Shown piece after piece: positions 11,700-24,060 of a DNA stretch of 64,000 nt. Origin of the DNA: Ceratotherium simum simum (taxonomy: Eukaryota; Chordata; Mammalia; Perissodactyla; Rhinocerotidae); assembly GCF_000283155.1 (NCBI RefSeq), contig NW_004454240.1, positions 691,256 to 755,255 on the forward strand, given 5' to 3'. Position 1 is the first letter of the stretch. Each line of letters opens with the position of its first letter. Below the pieces are notes generated by a model. It searched no databases. It saw nothing but the letters and a program-made list of their open reading frames with translations, and was not told the DNA's origin. Both the position numbers and the translations under genes were made by a program.

Positions 11700-13032
11700 A
11701 GCAGTGGGCAGTAGGGTGGAAGGGAGGAGCCTTGAGTGTCCCCAGCTCTGTGTTATCTTGATTGTTCAGTGACCAGATTTCAGATGTGCCAAAGCAGGCA
11801 TTCACAGTGTTTCTAGCGAATTTATACTGCTGCCTGAGGTAGGAGCTGGGGACTGGGATTGAGGTGTCGGCAAAAGAAAGGGTGATGCGGCCATAAAGGA
11901 GTAGGGCTCCACGAAGAGTAAAGAGCCAGGAGGCTCAGGCAAGGAAATGTCCCCCAAAAATGAAAATCTTCACAAGTAGAAACAGGGATAGGGAGGGTGT
12001 TTTTGGAAGCAAAATGGACACCAGAGAGAAGAAGGAAGGGAGGAGGAGTCTCACTCCCACCGGGCACTGCTAGCTCATAAGGTGCCTTTGCACAAGTTTG
12101 AGAAAGGCGCCCCCTCCTGATGGATGCACACTTTGGAGAGCTGCAATGCCTTTGGGAGAATTAAGAAAAAGTGGCCCCAGGACACAGGGCCTGGCTATTG
12201 GAGCTCGGGCTGGATTTCAGTCCCCACTCACTTGAGTGCCCTTGCTCAGGGCACAACTTGCAGAATTGTATGCAGCGGCCCTGACCCCCAGATCAGCATT
12301 CCGACAACCAGGTTCTTCGTAGTATCCCACCATTCTGCAGCTCACTGCCACCTGCTGTGGACACTGCTACCACCCTGGCTGCTATCCCTGCTTCACAGTC
12401 CCTACCAGTCCACCTTGGCCTGGACCATAGCAGGACCTCCCTTGGCAGGAAGGTCCATTGAGCCAACAGACAAAAATCAGTTCTTGGGTGAACATTATTC
12501 TACATGCAAGGACTGTGTGTTCTACTATCAGGAACATCTCAAATGCCTCAGTTAGGGAGGTACCTGCTTCTTTACCCTCCCAACAGAGGTCAAGTAAAGT
12601 CCAAGAAGCCAGAGGCCAGAAATAAGCTGCTGCAGCCCCTGGTGTTGCCTAAGGGAAACGCTGATGACATTTCTCCTGTTACTCTGAAGGAGAAATAAAA
12701 GGCTCCCCCATCGCTACCCCCCGTAAGTCTTTGAGTCTGCCAAAACATCTGCAATGTAAACAGTGGGGATAGAGCATCAGCACTCTCCCCAAGACCGACG
12801 TGGGATCATGTCACCTCTTCTCAAGCAAGAGAATACAGCCTCCTAATTCTGAGAAAGTGGTGGCCATCAGATGGGAACTCTATCACTCTGCCCCTCCCAC
12901 CAACAAAGTTATCTGCACCTGCTTTTCATGAGCTCCTTTCTCCCCAGGATTACAGGTCCTTCGTCTTTTCTCAGGGCTACCCCTGTCCATCCCTATTCTG
13001 GATCACATCCCATCCTATTAACTACCTTTCCT
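11700..13032. other. Unassigned sequence, including a CTCF-like motif
   Basis: No repeat confidently identified. A motif at 12,107-12,123 ('gcgccccctcctgatgg') resembles the complement of the CTCF core. A 143-codon frame at 12,124-12,555 has no recognisable domain. Confidence 0.35.
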
Positions 13033-13213
13033 TGAACCCAAGTGTGGGAAAGTCACTTAATCTCTCTGTGCCTCCACTTCCTCATCTGTTTTATGGGGAG
13101 AAAATAGTATCTACCTTATAGAGTTGTTGTGAGGATTGAGTTAATCACATAAAGTGCTTAGCTTAGTACCTGCCATGTAGTAGGCACTCAATAAATGTTG
13201 CCTATTATTATCA
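13033..13213 (+). repeat. MIR SINE, sense
   Basis: Excellent MIR match: 'cttaatctctctgtgcctcc', 'gagttgttgtgaggattgag', 'gtaggcactcaataaatgtt' and the terminal 'tattattatc'. Confidence 0.92.
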
Positions 13214-14111
13214 TGAGCATGAAGGGCACAGTTAAGGGCAATGAAGTGTAATGGCACTGAACTGGTCTGGACAGCCAGGTCTGGGTGGGATAGCTCTGAA
13301 ACCAGGGCTTGTTTCAGGATGGAGGCCCTACAAAGAAGGCTTCTGGCCACTGCCAGGCTGGATCCCAGAGCCCTCAAGGTGCATTCTTCTGCATAGCAGA
13401 GTCACAACCCTTTCCTCCTGACACTCTTGGCTTTCCATCTTGCCTCCTCTTTGCCCTATTTAGACTTGCTCCCCTGATCTGAACTGACTGGGCAACTCCA
13501 AGGGATGCTAGCAGGAGCTGGCCTCAGGTGCCATGTTGTACCAAGACACAAGGCACACCTTCTCCATGCCCAGCCCAGCACACTGGGCCTCACAATGGTT
13601 GGGAGAAATCTACTAATGGTTCTCACCCTGAGACACTTGGGACTCCCTGGAACCCAATCTGGGGAGACAACTACTGAGCTAAAAAACTTGCAGTTAGGAC
13701 CAGGCTCAATATAGGCAAAGAGGATTTGGGGAGCAAGAGAAAGACCGCAAAGCGTCTCCTCTGTCATTTAGTGGCTGTTGCCTAAAGTTCCACCATTAGA
13801 ATGCTTCATTCCATGGCTGTAGCCATTGTTCCCAGTGAGAATGCAAAGGCCTGAGGATGAGAATATAGTGAATCAGTCTCCAAAGCTGATGGTTTCAGTG
13901 GAACAGTTTACTGAGCCAAGTCTCTGCAAAATTGAGAAACAACAGGTGCCAGCTCCCTTTTCCCCCTGCTTGGCCTGCCAACACCTACTGAGAAATAAAG
14001 AAAAACACAGGTAAGGGAAGCACAATGGGAGATCCCTTGGGGCAAACATGAGGGCAACTAGGCTCCTGGATATGGTTTCAGGATGGTGGGTGAAAAGGAT
14101 GATGAAGTGAG

Positions 14112-14113
<2 letters not shown>
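13214..14113. other. Unassigned sequence
   Basis: Near 13,600-13,690 the text ('taatggttctcaccctgaga', 'cttgggactccctgg') hints at a decayed hAT-Charlie (MER5-like) element, too weak to call separately. Otherwise nothing recognised. Confidence 0.3.

Positions 14114-14149
<36 letters not shown>
14114..14149. repeat. (GT)18 microsatellite
   Basis: Uninterrupted run of 18 GT units, a length likely to vary between individuals. Confidence 0.97.
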
Positions 14150-14152
<3 letters not shown>

Positions 14153-14252
14153 GGGGAGGGAACTAAGGGTGCAGCCATGTTTCAACTTCACCACCTTCAG
14201 GGTTAACAACAGCTGTAGTATATGCACATCTTACTCCATTTCAAATTAAACA

Positions 14253-14460
14253 AATCTGGGGTTTTAATGCCAGCTCTGCCACTTATTAGCTATGTGACTT
14301 TGGAGAAGTCACTTACCTCTCTGAACTTCAGTCTTCTCATCTATCCAACCATGATAATAATAATAAAACAACAAATTGGTAATGTTGTTTTGGGGCTTAA
14401 ATGAGAAAAGATGTATGAGAGAAACTAGCCCAGTGGCTGGCACGGGGGCACTCATTTATC
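14253..14460 (+). repeat. MIR SINE, sense
   Basis: 'gccagctctgccacttatta', 'gctatgtgactttggagaag' and 'cccagtggctggcac' give a nearly full-length sense MIR. Confidence 0.9.
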
Positions 14461-15060
14461 TGCTACATCTGAGTTTTGTTCTTGGGCCAGCAATAGGGGC
14501 TCTGCCAGCAATGTAAAGACACTGAGAAGCAGAAATACAGGGCAGAGGTGACCCCTGAACCCTCTCTCTGCAGTGTCTGTCCTTGAAATGTCCCCAGAGA
14601 AGAGAGCATAATCCTCAGCCCAGGATTTGGGAGCCAGAATCCAGATGGCACAGCCCATTTATCAATGCCACCAGGCTCTCAACTTTAATAAGCTTTCTGT
14701 ATTCATGATCACCAGAAGAGGAGGAAATGGCCAGATTCCTTAGCAATAATGAGCACTGCCAGCTCACTTTTATATTGGCAATGTGCATCGTGATCACTCT
14801 GATTAGTTCGTTCTCACATCAGCCCTCAGGAGGCACAGGAGTATTTTTTTCTTTGTTTAAAGATGTGGGAACTGAGAAGCACAGGCTTTCTGCCATTTCC
14901 AATGCTTGGCCTGGTCAAATCCCTTTTCTAGGTATGTGAAGTTGCCGTATTGCTGTTAGAATTTTAGGGATGGCTTTTTAGGATATAGTGCCATTCGATA
15001 CTTTTCCAGGAAGATAGGCTGCCTGGTGTCGTCTAAGAGACTCAGACTTTTACCTATCAG
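14461..15060. other. Unassigned sequence
   Basis: No exon seen. Around 14,745-14,890 a degraded antisense MIR-like pattern may be present ('gatgtgggaactgagaagca'). Confidence 0.35.
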
Positions 15061-15070
15061 ATGGAGCTGT

Positions 15071-15370
15071 GGGCGGGCCTAGGAGCAAAGAAACTCCAAA
15101 CCTTAAAAGGTTAGGAATGCAGGACCCAGGGAGTTAGGGGAGATGGACCAATGAAAGCGCTTAGCAACATCCAAGGACCAATGGGGGGTGAGCCCCTCTG
15201 TTACCATGAGGCAGCTTTGATTTTCATTGGCTCTGAACATGAAACCGTCTCCTTGAACTGGGGGCAGGGGAGGTGGGGTCTGCAGCTCTGTTTAGGTGCT
15301 TATACCTGTCCGTGGAGGCGGCTTAAGAAAATTGGGGCAGCTCCCACTCAGGCTTTTGGCATCGGTAAGT
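15071..15370 (+). promoter_or_regulatory. Candidate promoter-like cluster (GC box, CArG, CCAAT boxes, splice-donor-like site)
   Basis: Seen: a GC box 'gggcggg' (15,071-15,077), a perfect CArG sequence 'ccttaaaagg' (15,101-15,110), two CCAAT boxes exactly 30 bp apart (15,148 and 15,178), an inverted CCAAT (15,226-15,230) and a consensus splice-donor sequence 'ggtaagt' at 15,364-15,370. Known: CArG binds SRF, and NF-Y sites are often spaced about 30 bp. Inferred: it could be a promoter with a short first exon. No TATA box or CpG island supports it, and each motif alone is common. Confidence 0.3.
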
Positions 15371-16794
15371 TCTCAGTCATATCAGAAAACCTAAAGCAGT
15401 TTTTAGCAGACTTTTGCTTTTGCCAGGTCTGCACAAATGCAAATTGTGCAGGCTATAGGCATGTGGCCTGTACACAATACGAAAAGGCACACATGGTCAT
15501 CTTAAACCCCCGAGTGAAGGAAAAGCTATTTATATGTCAGGCTCTGCCTGTCCCAGGCCTGTCTCAGTCAGCAAGGATGGTCCAAGACCTTCTGCCCACT
15601 TAACCTGGCCCAGCTCCGGAATCAATGTGAACGCAGCCCTACCGGGCACTAGGGGTTCCCTCCTCAGCAAGTGGTATGAGGGAACACTGCAAATAGCGTG
15701 TGCTGCCCTGGGCACTGCATCTGAGGCTGGGAGTGAGGTGAGCCCCAGAGGCCACGGGGGCCTCCCACCTCCCACTACCCCTGCACCCCCGCCATGAGGG
15801 GCTGGTTTTCCTGACCAGCCATTGTGCATGGGGCCACTGTCCTTGGTCTCTCCACCAGCTCCACCCCACAAGGGACCTGGCACTCAGTTCTGAGCCTCAG
15901 CTGGCCGCTGGGGAGCCAGTTGGCAGGTCTGGTTCCTGCCAGCCCCTCCCTTTCCTCAATGTTGGAATTCTGCCGTGACCCTGTGGCTTGTGTGGGCCTG
16001 TGTGATGGGCGACTAGACTGCCACTGAATGCCAAGTACTGCTATTGCACCCTGCTCCCCATGCTCCTCAGAGAGTGCCATCTGTACCAAATTTTCCTTGA
16101 GTTTTTCCCACACCCCTCTTAGACACTGTATTCAGATTGCTTCTCAAGCTCTGGCTGGGCTGTTCTTTAATTTTAGCACCTACTATGTGCTAGAAGCTGG
16201 GAAGGTTGCTAGGTCTTATTTGTCCCTGGCTCCTCTGCCCAATACCAGCTTGGACCCGGATGGCCCCATACCCCAATGTGGGAGCTTCCAGAATGCTCTA
16301 CAGCCAGGGCCACATCAGTTAGGAAATTTCCATGGGCCACTCGCCTTATGCAATCTCTAGAGTTCTGTGGAGGCTCAAACCATGCTGGGGTGGGAGGGGC
16401 ATCCTGACAAGGATACTAGTTGATGCTCATGCTGAGGAGGGCTTGAGTTCTTGTTTAGGGAGCAGCATCTTCTCTTCCACTGAATTGGAGGAAGATTTCC
16501 AAAGCTAGGAAGAATCTGAATTCAGTCCACTGTCCTAAATCCCAGTCTCTGGTTGTGTCAGGTGAGCCCCAAGCATGTGAGAACCCAAAAAGCCACAATG
16601 TCCTCCACTGCTACCATGTTGGCCCTGGACATTGGCTTCTGCTGCTTCTTTGGATTCCTGATTCGCATTTGCTCCCCCCACTGTGCCAGCAGCCATGCCT
16701 TGAGTTCCAGTCTCCTGGCCTAAGATTGACCTGTGTCCCCTCAGCTCCACCTTCTTCTCTTCCATGATCACAGCACTGGCCATGTCCCTCTAGA
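15371..16794. other. Mostly unassigned sequence
   Basis: A short antisense L2 piece may lie at 16,155-16,215 ('agcacctactatgtgctaga'). The rest is GC-rich and without recognisable repeat or exon. Confidence 0.35.
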
Positions 16795-16935
16795 ACAGGA
16801 TCCCCGCCGCCCTCGCAATTAGCCTGGTAGCTCCTTAAGGAAAGGGGCTGGGCCTCATTCATCTCTGTAACCCCATCACCACACATGGGGTATGTGACAT
16901 AAAGGAGGGCCCAATAAGTGTTGGCAGAACAAATA
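16795..16935 (+). repeat. L2 3' end, sense
   Basis: 'agctccttaaggaaaggggc', 'catctctgtaaccccatcac' and 'ggagggcccaataagtgttg' follow the sense L2 3' UTR. Confidence 0.75.
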
Positions 16936-17292
16936 TATGCACTCAGCTTCGAGTGTAGGACTAAAATGGTTTCCTCACAGCTTGGTCAGTTTATTGTACA
17001 CTTGCAGAATTTCCACTCCTTTCTAGAAAGGTCCTACCTAAAACTTAGATTTCCATTTGCCTGGAGTGGGGGAAGGACAAGGGCTTAGGAACACAGGCTC
17101 CAGGTGAAATGGAGAGTAAATATTTGCCAAGATAATGAACTATGTGTAGCCCAAGAAGGACAGGGACCACACTGGTCAAGAGGAGGCCTCCGGGAGTCTT
17201 GATGCATGGCAGCCCTGAGAAAAGGGGCCAACAGCGTAAAGGGTGCTGAAATGTGCACAGGGGCATTTACGAAGTTGTTTCTGAGGGAGCAA

Positions 17293-17540
17293 AGTGTAAC
17301 AGAAAGAGTACGGGTTTGAGGCCAGAGTGCCTGGGGTCAAATCCCAGCTCTGCTATTCGCTGGGTGACTTGAGGCAATTTCATAAGGAAACTTTTCATTG
17401 CCTCAGTTTCCTCATGTGTAAAATGGGGATAGTAACATTATCTACTTCACTGAGTTAGCACAAAGATTAAAAATAATAAATAGAAACTACCTTGTAACAT
17501 AGAACATTCTCCATAAACGGCATGTATTAATAATATCATT
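17293..17540 (+). repeat. MIR SINE, sense, near full length
   Basis: The tRNA-like head is visible ('gaaagagtacgggtttgagg', 'caaatcccagctctgctatt'), followed by 'cctcagtttcctcatgtgta' and a degraded 3' half. Confidence 0.9.
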
Positions 17541-19599
17541 AATAACATTTGGTACATGATTGATGCTGATGCACAAAGTTTAACCTGGTTAAATTTGCAG
17601 ATACCTCAAGCAGTGTCTTCAAGGTGAAATTATGTGTGTAGGCACGTGATATTTTCTAGGAAATTCATTTTAGGATGGTAAATGAAGTGACAGTGAACTG
17701 GCTATTTATAAAGGGGTATTAGGTGTGATGGGGTTGAGAACTAGTGGAGCAGGGAAATGTGTGTTCTGGTTGCGTATGTGCATGCCCATCTCCCCCAAGT
17801 CAACTGTGGGCACCCCAGTGGCAGCACTGAGCCCAACTCCCCTCTGTCCTCTGCCATACGACCCTGCGTACTTAGCCCAGGCCTGGCACAGAACAGATGC
17901 ATGAGGAGAGAGGGTAACCAGAGAATTCTGAACAGGAGCTACCTGATTTGGGTCTGTCAGAGCCCTGAATTACATGTCTACACCTGGTTCATTCATTCAT
18001 CGATTCATTTATTCAATAAAGCACTTACAATACACCAAGCACACAGTAGGTCCACACCTTCAACCCAGGCCCAAAGCTCCCTGCTCATGCTACAAAGTCC
18101 TTGCAGCTCCTTCTTTTGGCTCAAAGACCGTCTTCTTGGTCACACACTCTGCTCAGCTTTGACTTTCAGCCTCTTCCCAAGAGTCTGCCTCTTAAATCCT
18201 CCCCTTGGCTCCTCCCATTACTGCCTACAAATAGCTGCAGTCCAGTTCCTGACCCTCTTCCAGCTCCAGGACAGTCCCCCCAACCTGGCCCTAACACCCC
18301 AGGCTCCTACTGGCCTGAAGAAGGGTTAGAAGTGAGGACCAATTCACAGGCAAAGAAAACAAAGCAACTGAGCCCTGCTCTGGGGGAAGAAGTGGATGGG
18401 GGGCAGAACAGGGCGTGGAGAAACAGCGAGGCTAGGAAGTCAGCTGGTGACAGTCTTCTCCTGGACCCCTATTGGAGGTGAACTAGAACGGCCAATCTCC
18501 CACAGAGGCAGCGCACTGGGCTGCCCGTCACCCTATCACCACATAAGCTTAGAGCCCAATGAGTGGAGCTTCAGGCTTTTGTTTCAAAGACTAGCTTGAT
18601 CTGCCTGACCCTGTGGTTTGAACACATTCTAGATGTTTTCCTGCTGAAATCCTAGGGACCAGGGATTGGAGAGATTGGGAAGGGAGAGTAGAACAGCCAG
18701 GGGCAGGGCCTGAGGGGGTGGCTTCATCCATGACGCCTGCAAGGCCCTTGTCCCTAGGCAAGGCCTCCAGACTCCTCCACTTTCCACCCCAGGCCAGTCT
18801 ACCTCCTCTTACTTGAAAGAAAGTACTTGGGATCTGTGGCAGCTGTTTCTGTCAGGGCTGGCAGGCCTTGTAAGGAAGCCCAGAACTGAGGGGTGAGGGG
18901 GGAAAGAGAAGGCAAGCAGCATCCTGCGTGGGCAGCTTCTGAGAGAATGTCCTCACCACACCCTTCTTGTACTCCTTTTGTTTTTCATCCTATCCCCACC
19001 CCTAGCCTGCTGAGAATCCATAGCTGAGGGCCAGAATCAAATGCATAAATAAGCTAGACACTAAATGTTTCAACCCAAAAAGGGAAAGAGGGAGGTGACA
19101 TGAAACCCTCCCCTCATTTTTTTCTTCTCCAACTTGGATCTTATTTGTGCTGTCTTCTGTTTTAAAGGCGACTTGGAAAGTCAGGTGGACATACTTCTGC
19201 CTCACCCAGGAGTCAGGCTGCTTGCAGAGGGGAAGGGCAGGGCATCTGGCCCTGATGTTTCCTTCCTGCTCCCTCTGCTCTCCATGTTACAGTCATGCCA
19301 GAGGCCACAAAGGAGTGGCCAGTAGACGTGTTTCGATGGTATAGCTTACAAATTTGAAATAGTTGTCAACGTTGGAAAGTGACAATATTTTACATCAAAA
19401 ATCTGAATTTCTGGCATCTCGAAAAACTGGAAAATGTGGCAGCACTGGGGTGGTGATTCCAGAAGACAATGAGCAGCAGGGCTTAGAAGCAGCTGTCCCT
19501 TTACACAGGACACAGACTGTCCAGTTTCCCACAGTCTCCACACCTCCCTGTGGTGTTTCAGGCCTGGAGGGCTACTTATTGTGCTCGTGCTAGTCTGTC
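17541..19599. other. Mostly unassigned sequence
   Basis: A short antisense L2 end sits at 17,985-18,050 ('tcattcatcgattcatttat'). 19,345-19,470 looks like a decayed DNA transposon ('aatttctggcatctcgaaaa') of unnamed family. A 190-codon frame at 17,757-18,329 has no domain. Confidence 0.35.
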
Positions 19600-20065
19600 T
19601 TTGTACATGACCTGCTTCCCTCACTTACATTACCTTCCTGGGACCTCTCAGCATTTCAGTTGAGATCCCTGATTTACATCCAGCTGCTTGCTATTTCCAA
19701 ACCACACCTCCATGTTTGCCTTTATTCTACCCTCTGCGTGAAATGCCACCCCCCAGCCTACCTAGAACATGTCTACCCATCCTGTAAGACCCAACTGAAG
19801 CCTCATCTTCCCTGTGAAGCCTTCCCTAACTCATGCAAGCAGAGCTGAGGATTTCCTCCTCTGGATTCTCGCTGCTCTAGTCCAATGCTTCATCATTATA
19901 ATTTACCCGTTGGATTATAATTATGCATTTATATGTCTGTTTCTGCTGCTAAACTGTGCATTACTTGAGGGCAGGGACTGGGTCTTCCTTATCCTTGAAT
20001 CACCAGCTCCTAGTGCAGGGCCTGGTACACAGGAGACCCTCAAATCCTTGTTGAATAAATGATAG
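19600..20065 (+). repeat. L2 LINE 3' end, sense, long copy
   Basis: Continuous sense L2: ORF2 C-terminal/3' UTR text 'cctgtaagacccaactgaag', 'gaagccttccctaactca', then 'gagggcagggactgggtctt' and the terminus 'ttgttgaataaatga'. One of the better L2 copies in the window. Confidence 0.92.
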
Positions 20066-20289
20066 AATGACTGACTTAAGGGATGAAAAGGGAGTTATAA
20101 AGTGCTCACTCAATATAGATAGTGACTGTCCCTCGACGGGGGCCAGAGGCAAGTTGGGTGGTACCAGAGCACTTCTAGTTTCCCTGAAGCCAATCTCATT
20201 CTGCCCTAAGTGCTTGGCGCAGAGCCTGTCACACTCGAGGTGCTCATCGACTAAAAGAATGGCGCCCATCTAACCAAGAAGAGTGACAC

Positions 20290-20525
20290 TTGCACTTTAG
20301 TTAGGAGTTGGAGTGCTCCAGGGGCCACTACAGGTCACTCTGGTTTAGAATCCTGCCTTGGCACACCCCAGCTCTGGGACCCTGGACAAGTGACTTAACC
20401 TCTCTGAGGTTCAATGTCCAAACCAGAAAAAAATGGAAATAACAATACCTCATTAGAGAGTAGGTATGAGGAGTAAACGAGGTATCTCTAGGTCAAGTGA
20501 CATGTTGCAACAGTTAATAAATGTT
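20290..20525 (+). repeat. MIR SINE, sense
   Basis: 'gaccctggacaagtgactta' plus 'acctctctgaggttcaatgt' and a closing 'cagttaataaatgttt' identify a sense MIR. Confidence 0.82.
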
Positions 20526-20555
20526 TGGGCCCTCTGTTGGTCTGCGTTAGTAACA

Positions 20556-20597
20556 GTGTGTGTGTGTGTGTGTGTCTGTGTGTCTGTGTGTGTGAGT
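20556..20597. repeat. Interrupted (GT)n microsatellite
   Basis: GT run broken by single C substitutions ('gtctgtgtgtctgtg'). It abuts the MIR 3' end. Confidence 0.95.
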
Positions 20598-20879
20598 GGG
20601 TATGTTAAATGAGATGTGGAACTGTATAGATACGATTTCTGTTCCTATCCAGCTCCGATTTCTTGAGATATCTTCTCAAGCGAAGATTAGGGCACACCCC
20701 CTAAAAGGAAGAATCCTGTTACAGGATGGTCAATAAAACCTCTAAAGAGATAGCTAAGTCCAGTTCCTCCATCAAAGGCTGCTCATTGTCACAGCGGAGC
20801 TCTGCTCCACCCCAATCCCCATCCCATAGTGCCCACACGCTGCCCACAGGTATGAGTGCTGCACTTGCTTAACCCATTT

Positions 20880-21017
20880 TGGCTGCAGTTTCCTCATCTC
20901 TATAATGGAAAAGATAACAACTGCTTGGAAGGGTGGGTGGGAGTATTAATGAGACTGGGTATTTAAAAGCACTTAACTTGGTGTTAATATACAGAGCAGA
21001 TGCTCAATAAATGTTAG
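20880..21017 (+). repeat. MIR SINE 3' half, sense
   Basis: 'gcagtttcctcatctctata' through 'cagatgctcaataaatgtta' is the 3' half of MIR. Confidence 0.82.
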
Positions 21018-21379
21018 ACCCTTTCCCTTCCCTGGGGCCACAGGACTGCAGGGTAACAAATAAAGAATGGCAGAGGGAGAGACACTGAGGATGTGTCATG
21101 TACTGAAGGGGGTGGGCATGAAAGTGACAGGGACAGGAGGCCCCATGATGAGATAAGGCCAAGGGATTGAGAATGGGTGAAGATGCATGTGTGGGTCCTA
21201 AATGTGTGTGGGGTCTCTGACTGAGTCCTGAATACTCACAACACCTCCACACAGGACCCAGCCGACCTGATGCAACCAGTTCCCACCCAACCAAAAAGGG
21301 CCAGATTGTGGTTAATGGATCTTTCTGAGATTTCCCACAGACATCATGTAGGGATTATTTATTGGAAGTGTACTTGCCA
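21018..21379. other. Unassigned sequence
   Basis: No repeat or exon recognised. Confidence 0.35.
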
Positions 21380-21935
21380 CTGAACTTGACTGAACTCGAA
21401 GTTGGAGACTTTTTTGAATGTTTCAAAAGGCATTTCATAGTGGCATTGTTTGTAAACAGTGAAAAATGAGAAGAAATCTAAATGTGTAACAACCAGAGAA
21501 TGGATAAATAAATTGTGGTACAGCCATTGTATGGAACAGTATACAGCAATAAAAATGAATAAATTATAATTCATGTATCAGCATGGATAAATCTTAAAAG
21601 CATAATGTTAAAAAATAGAAAGTTGCAGAAAAACATGTATGTGCAGTATGATGCCATTTATATAAAGCTTAAAAACATGCAAAATAGTATATATTGTTTA
21701 TGGATGCATACATACGTGGTAAAAGTATAAATACATGCATGGGAATTAGAAAGAGCCATTCTGGCATACTTGCTTCCTCTAGGCCAAGATGGAGTGGGGC
21801 TCACAGCTAGATCTTTAATGAGCTGTTTCTTAGCAAAGATCTGAAGCAAATGTGGCAAAATGTTAAGATTTTACATTTTCCTCTCTACTTTGCTGTATGT
21901 TTGAAAGAGTTTATAACTTGGAAAATGCGGGACAA
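21380..21935 (+). repeat. Old L1 3' end, sense
   Basis: 'gagaatggataaataaattg', 'tggtacagccattgtatgga' and 'atacagcaataaaaatgaat' are L1 ORF2 C-terminal text; the 3' UTR follows to about 21,935. L1ME/L1M age class. Confidence 0.88.
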
Positions 21936-22019
21936 AAAAGTGTTTCAGGTTTCCCCGGCCTCATCCTTTTACACAGGCTCCTTTGTTGAGGGCCTGCTGC
22001 AGCAGGCATGGGGCTGAGA

Positions 22020-22170
22020 GCATCACATGTTTATCACAGACCATAGATCATTTAAACCTTCACACAACTCAGGAAAGGAAGTACCACTTTCACCTCATTT
22101 TATAGAGGAGGCACTTGAGGCTCAGGCAGGTGAAGTGACTTGTCCAAGGACAAGAAGTGTGATTAGGTCC
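22020..22170 (-). repeat. MIR SINE, antisense
   Basis: 'cacctcattttatagaggag', 'gaggctcaggcaggtgaagt' and 'gacttgtccaaggacaagaa' are reversed MIR. Confidence 0.8.
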
Positions 22171-22889
22171 CAGGCCACACTCTCATATCCTTCATCTAGA
22201 AATATGAATCCTATGCTTTCAAAGCAAACTGGGATTCTTTGAGCTTTCTGGTGGTTTGGATTCTGTGTTAAAAGGGATTGATGAGAATTTCTCGACCCTC
22301 CACCTAGTGGCAGAAGGCAACCCTTGTCTGGCATCTCCCAGCCTTCCACTCAGTGACAGAAGGTGGCCTAGGTAGGCCTCTCCTTCCCTGATGGCCCTAG
22401 CAGAGGTTGAGTGGGAGCCCTGTTGGCACCAGGCTGCCCAGGGAGTTGGCTAGATGAGGCACTCTCTACTTTACAGCCTGGCATCTCTCACTGCTTACCA
22501 AGAGGAACTTGGCAAGCACCTTCTGCCACCACTGGGGGCACCAGTAGGGATCAAGTGGGAGCCCTGGGATCAAGGCATCTGGCCTGGGGAAGAGTTTTCC
22601 TTCTTCACAGGCCTGGTGTCTCCCACACCCACATAGCAGTATCAGTCTTGGGGAAGTGCATTCTGCTCCTGTAGGGTGAACAAAGCAGACCAGAATAGCA
22701 CTGCAAGGGCTCTGAGAACTAAATTGTCATTGGAACTACAGCCCACAGAAGTAGACCAGGACCTACCTGTTAAGCCTAAAAAGAAAGTCTGCCTGCTAAA
22801 ATAGAAGATTGAAATAGGATCCAGAGTCTCCTAACATAATATCCAAAATGTCCAGGATACACTAAAAAAGTCACTCATCATACCAAGAA

Positions 22890-23790
22890 TCAGGAAAATC
22901 ACAACATGAATGAGAAAAGACAATCAATCATGCCAGTACCAAGATGAGTCAGATGTTGGCATTATTGAGCAAAGAGTTTTAAGCAGCCATCATAAAATGC
23001 TGTAACAAATACTCTTGAAAAAAATAGAAAATCTCAACCAAAGTAGTAGAAGATATAAAAAAGAACCCAGTAGAAATTACAGAACTGAAAAATACAATAA
23101 CAGAAACCCACTGGATAGGCTCAGTAGAAGAAAGAATATGACAGAGGAAAGGATTAGTGAAATTGAAGCTAGAACAGTAGAAATTACACAGTCTGAAGTG
23201 CAGAGAGAAAATAGACTGAAAAAAACATGAACAGAGCATTAGAGACCTATGGGACAATAAGAAAATATCTAATATTTATATGATCAGAGGCCCAGAAGGA
23301 GAGGAGAAATAAAGTGAGACTAGAAATAAAGGGTTAAAACTCCCCAAATTTGGTGAAAGACATAAGCTTACAGATTCAAGAAGGTGAGCAAACCCAAATA
23401 GGATAAACACAAAAAAATTCACACCAAGACAAGTCATAAATAAACTTCTAAAAACTGAAGACAAAGAAAACAATCTTGAAAGCAGTCAGAGAAAAACAAT
23501 CCATTACCCACAGTAGAAAAATAATTCAACTGACAGATTTTTCATCAGAAACCATGGGGTCCAGAAAAAAGTAGCACATTTTTCAAGTGCTGACAGAAAA
23601 GAGCTGTCAACCTAGAATCCTAAATCCAATGAAAATATCCTTCAGGAATGAAGAGGAAATCAAGACATTCTCAGAGGAAGGAAAACTAAGAGAATTTGTC
23701 ATCAGGAGTCCTACCCTGAAAGAATAGCTAAAGGAAGTTCTCTAAACATGAAGGAAATGATTAAAGAAGGAACTTGGGAATATCAGGAAA
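22890..23790 (+). pseudogene. L1 ORF1 remnant
   Basis: Decayed coding sequence for the L1 ORF1 RNA-binding protein. A readable piece at about 23,135-23,227 translates as '...TEERISEIEARTVEITQ...', the typical link between coiled coil and RRM. Frameshifts and stops interrupt the frame throughout. Confidence 0.8.
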
Positions 23791-24037
23791 AGAAAGCAAT
23801 TATTAAGCAAAAATGTGGGTAAATACAATAGTTTTTTTCTCTTAAATTTTCTAAATTATGTTTGATGGTTGAAGCAAAAGTTATAATCCTGTCTGATGTA
23901 GTTGTAAATGTAGGTAGAGGAAATACTTAAGACAATTATAAATGGAGAAAGGCTAAAAGAACATAAAAGGAATAAAAGCAGGTAAGATTTCCACACTTCA
24001 CCTGAACTGGTAAAATGACAACACCAGTAACTGCGAT

Positions 24038-24060
24038 TATATATATATATATATATATAC
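24038..24060. repeat. (AT)n microsatellite inside L1
   Basis: About 11 TA units at the inter-ORF region of the L1, where related copies are also AT-rich. Confidence 0.9.

Noticed and set aside
12124..12555. Processed pseudogene or coding exon
   Set aside because: 143-codon frame without recognisable protein similarity, poly(A) tail or TSD.
17757..18329. 190-codon open frame as a gene
   Set aside because: No domain, signal peptide or family likeness; the middle (17,985-18,050) is an antisense L2 end, and an alternative frame overlaps it. Chance frame.
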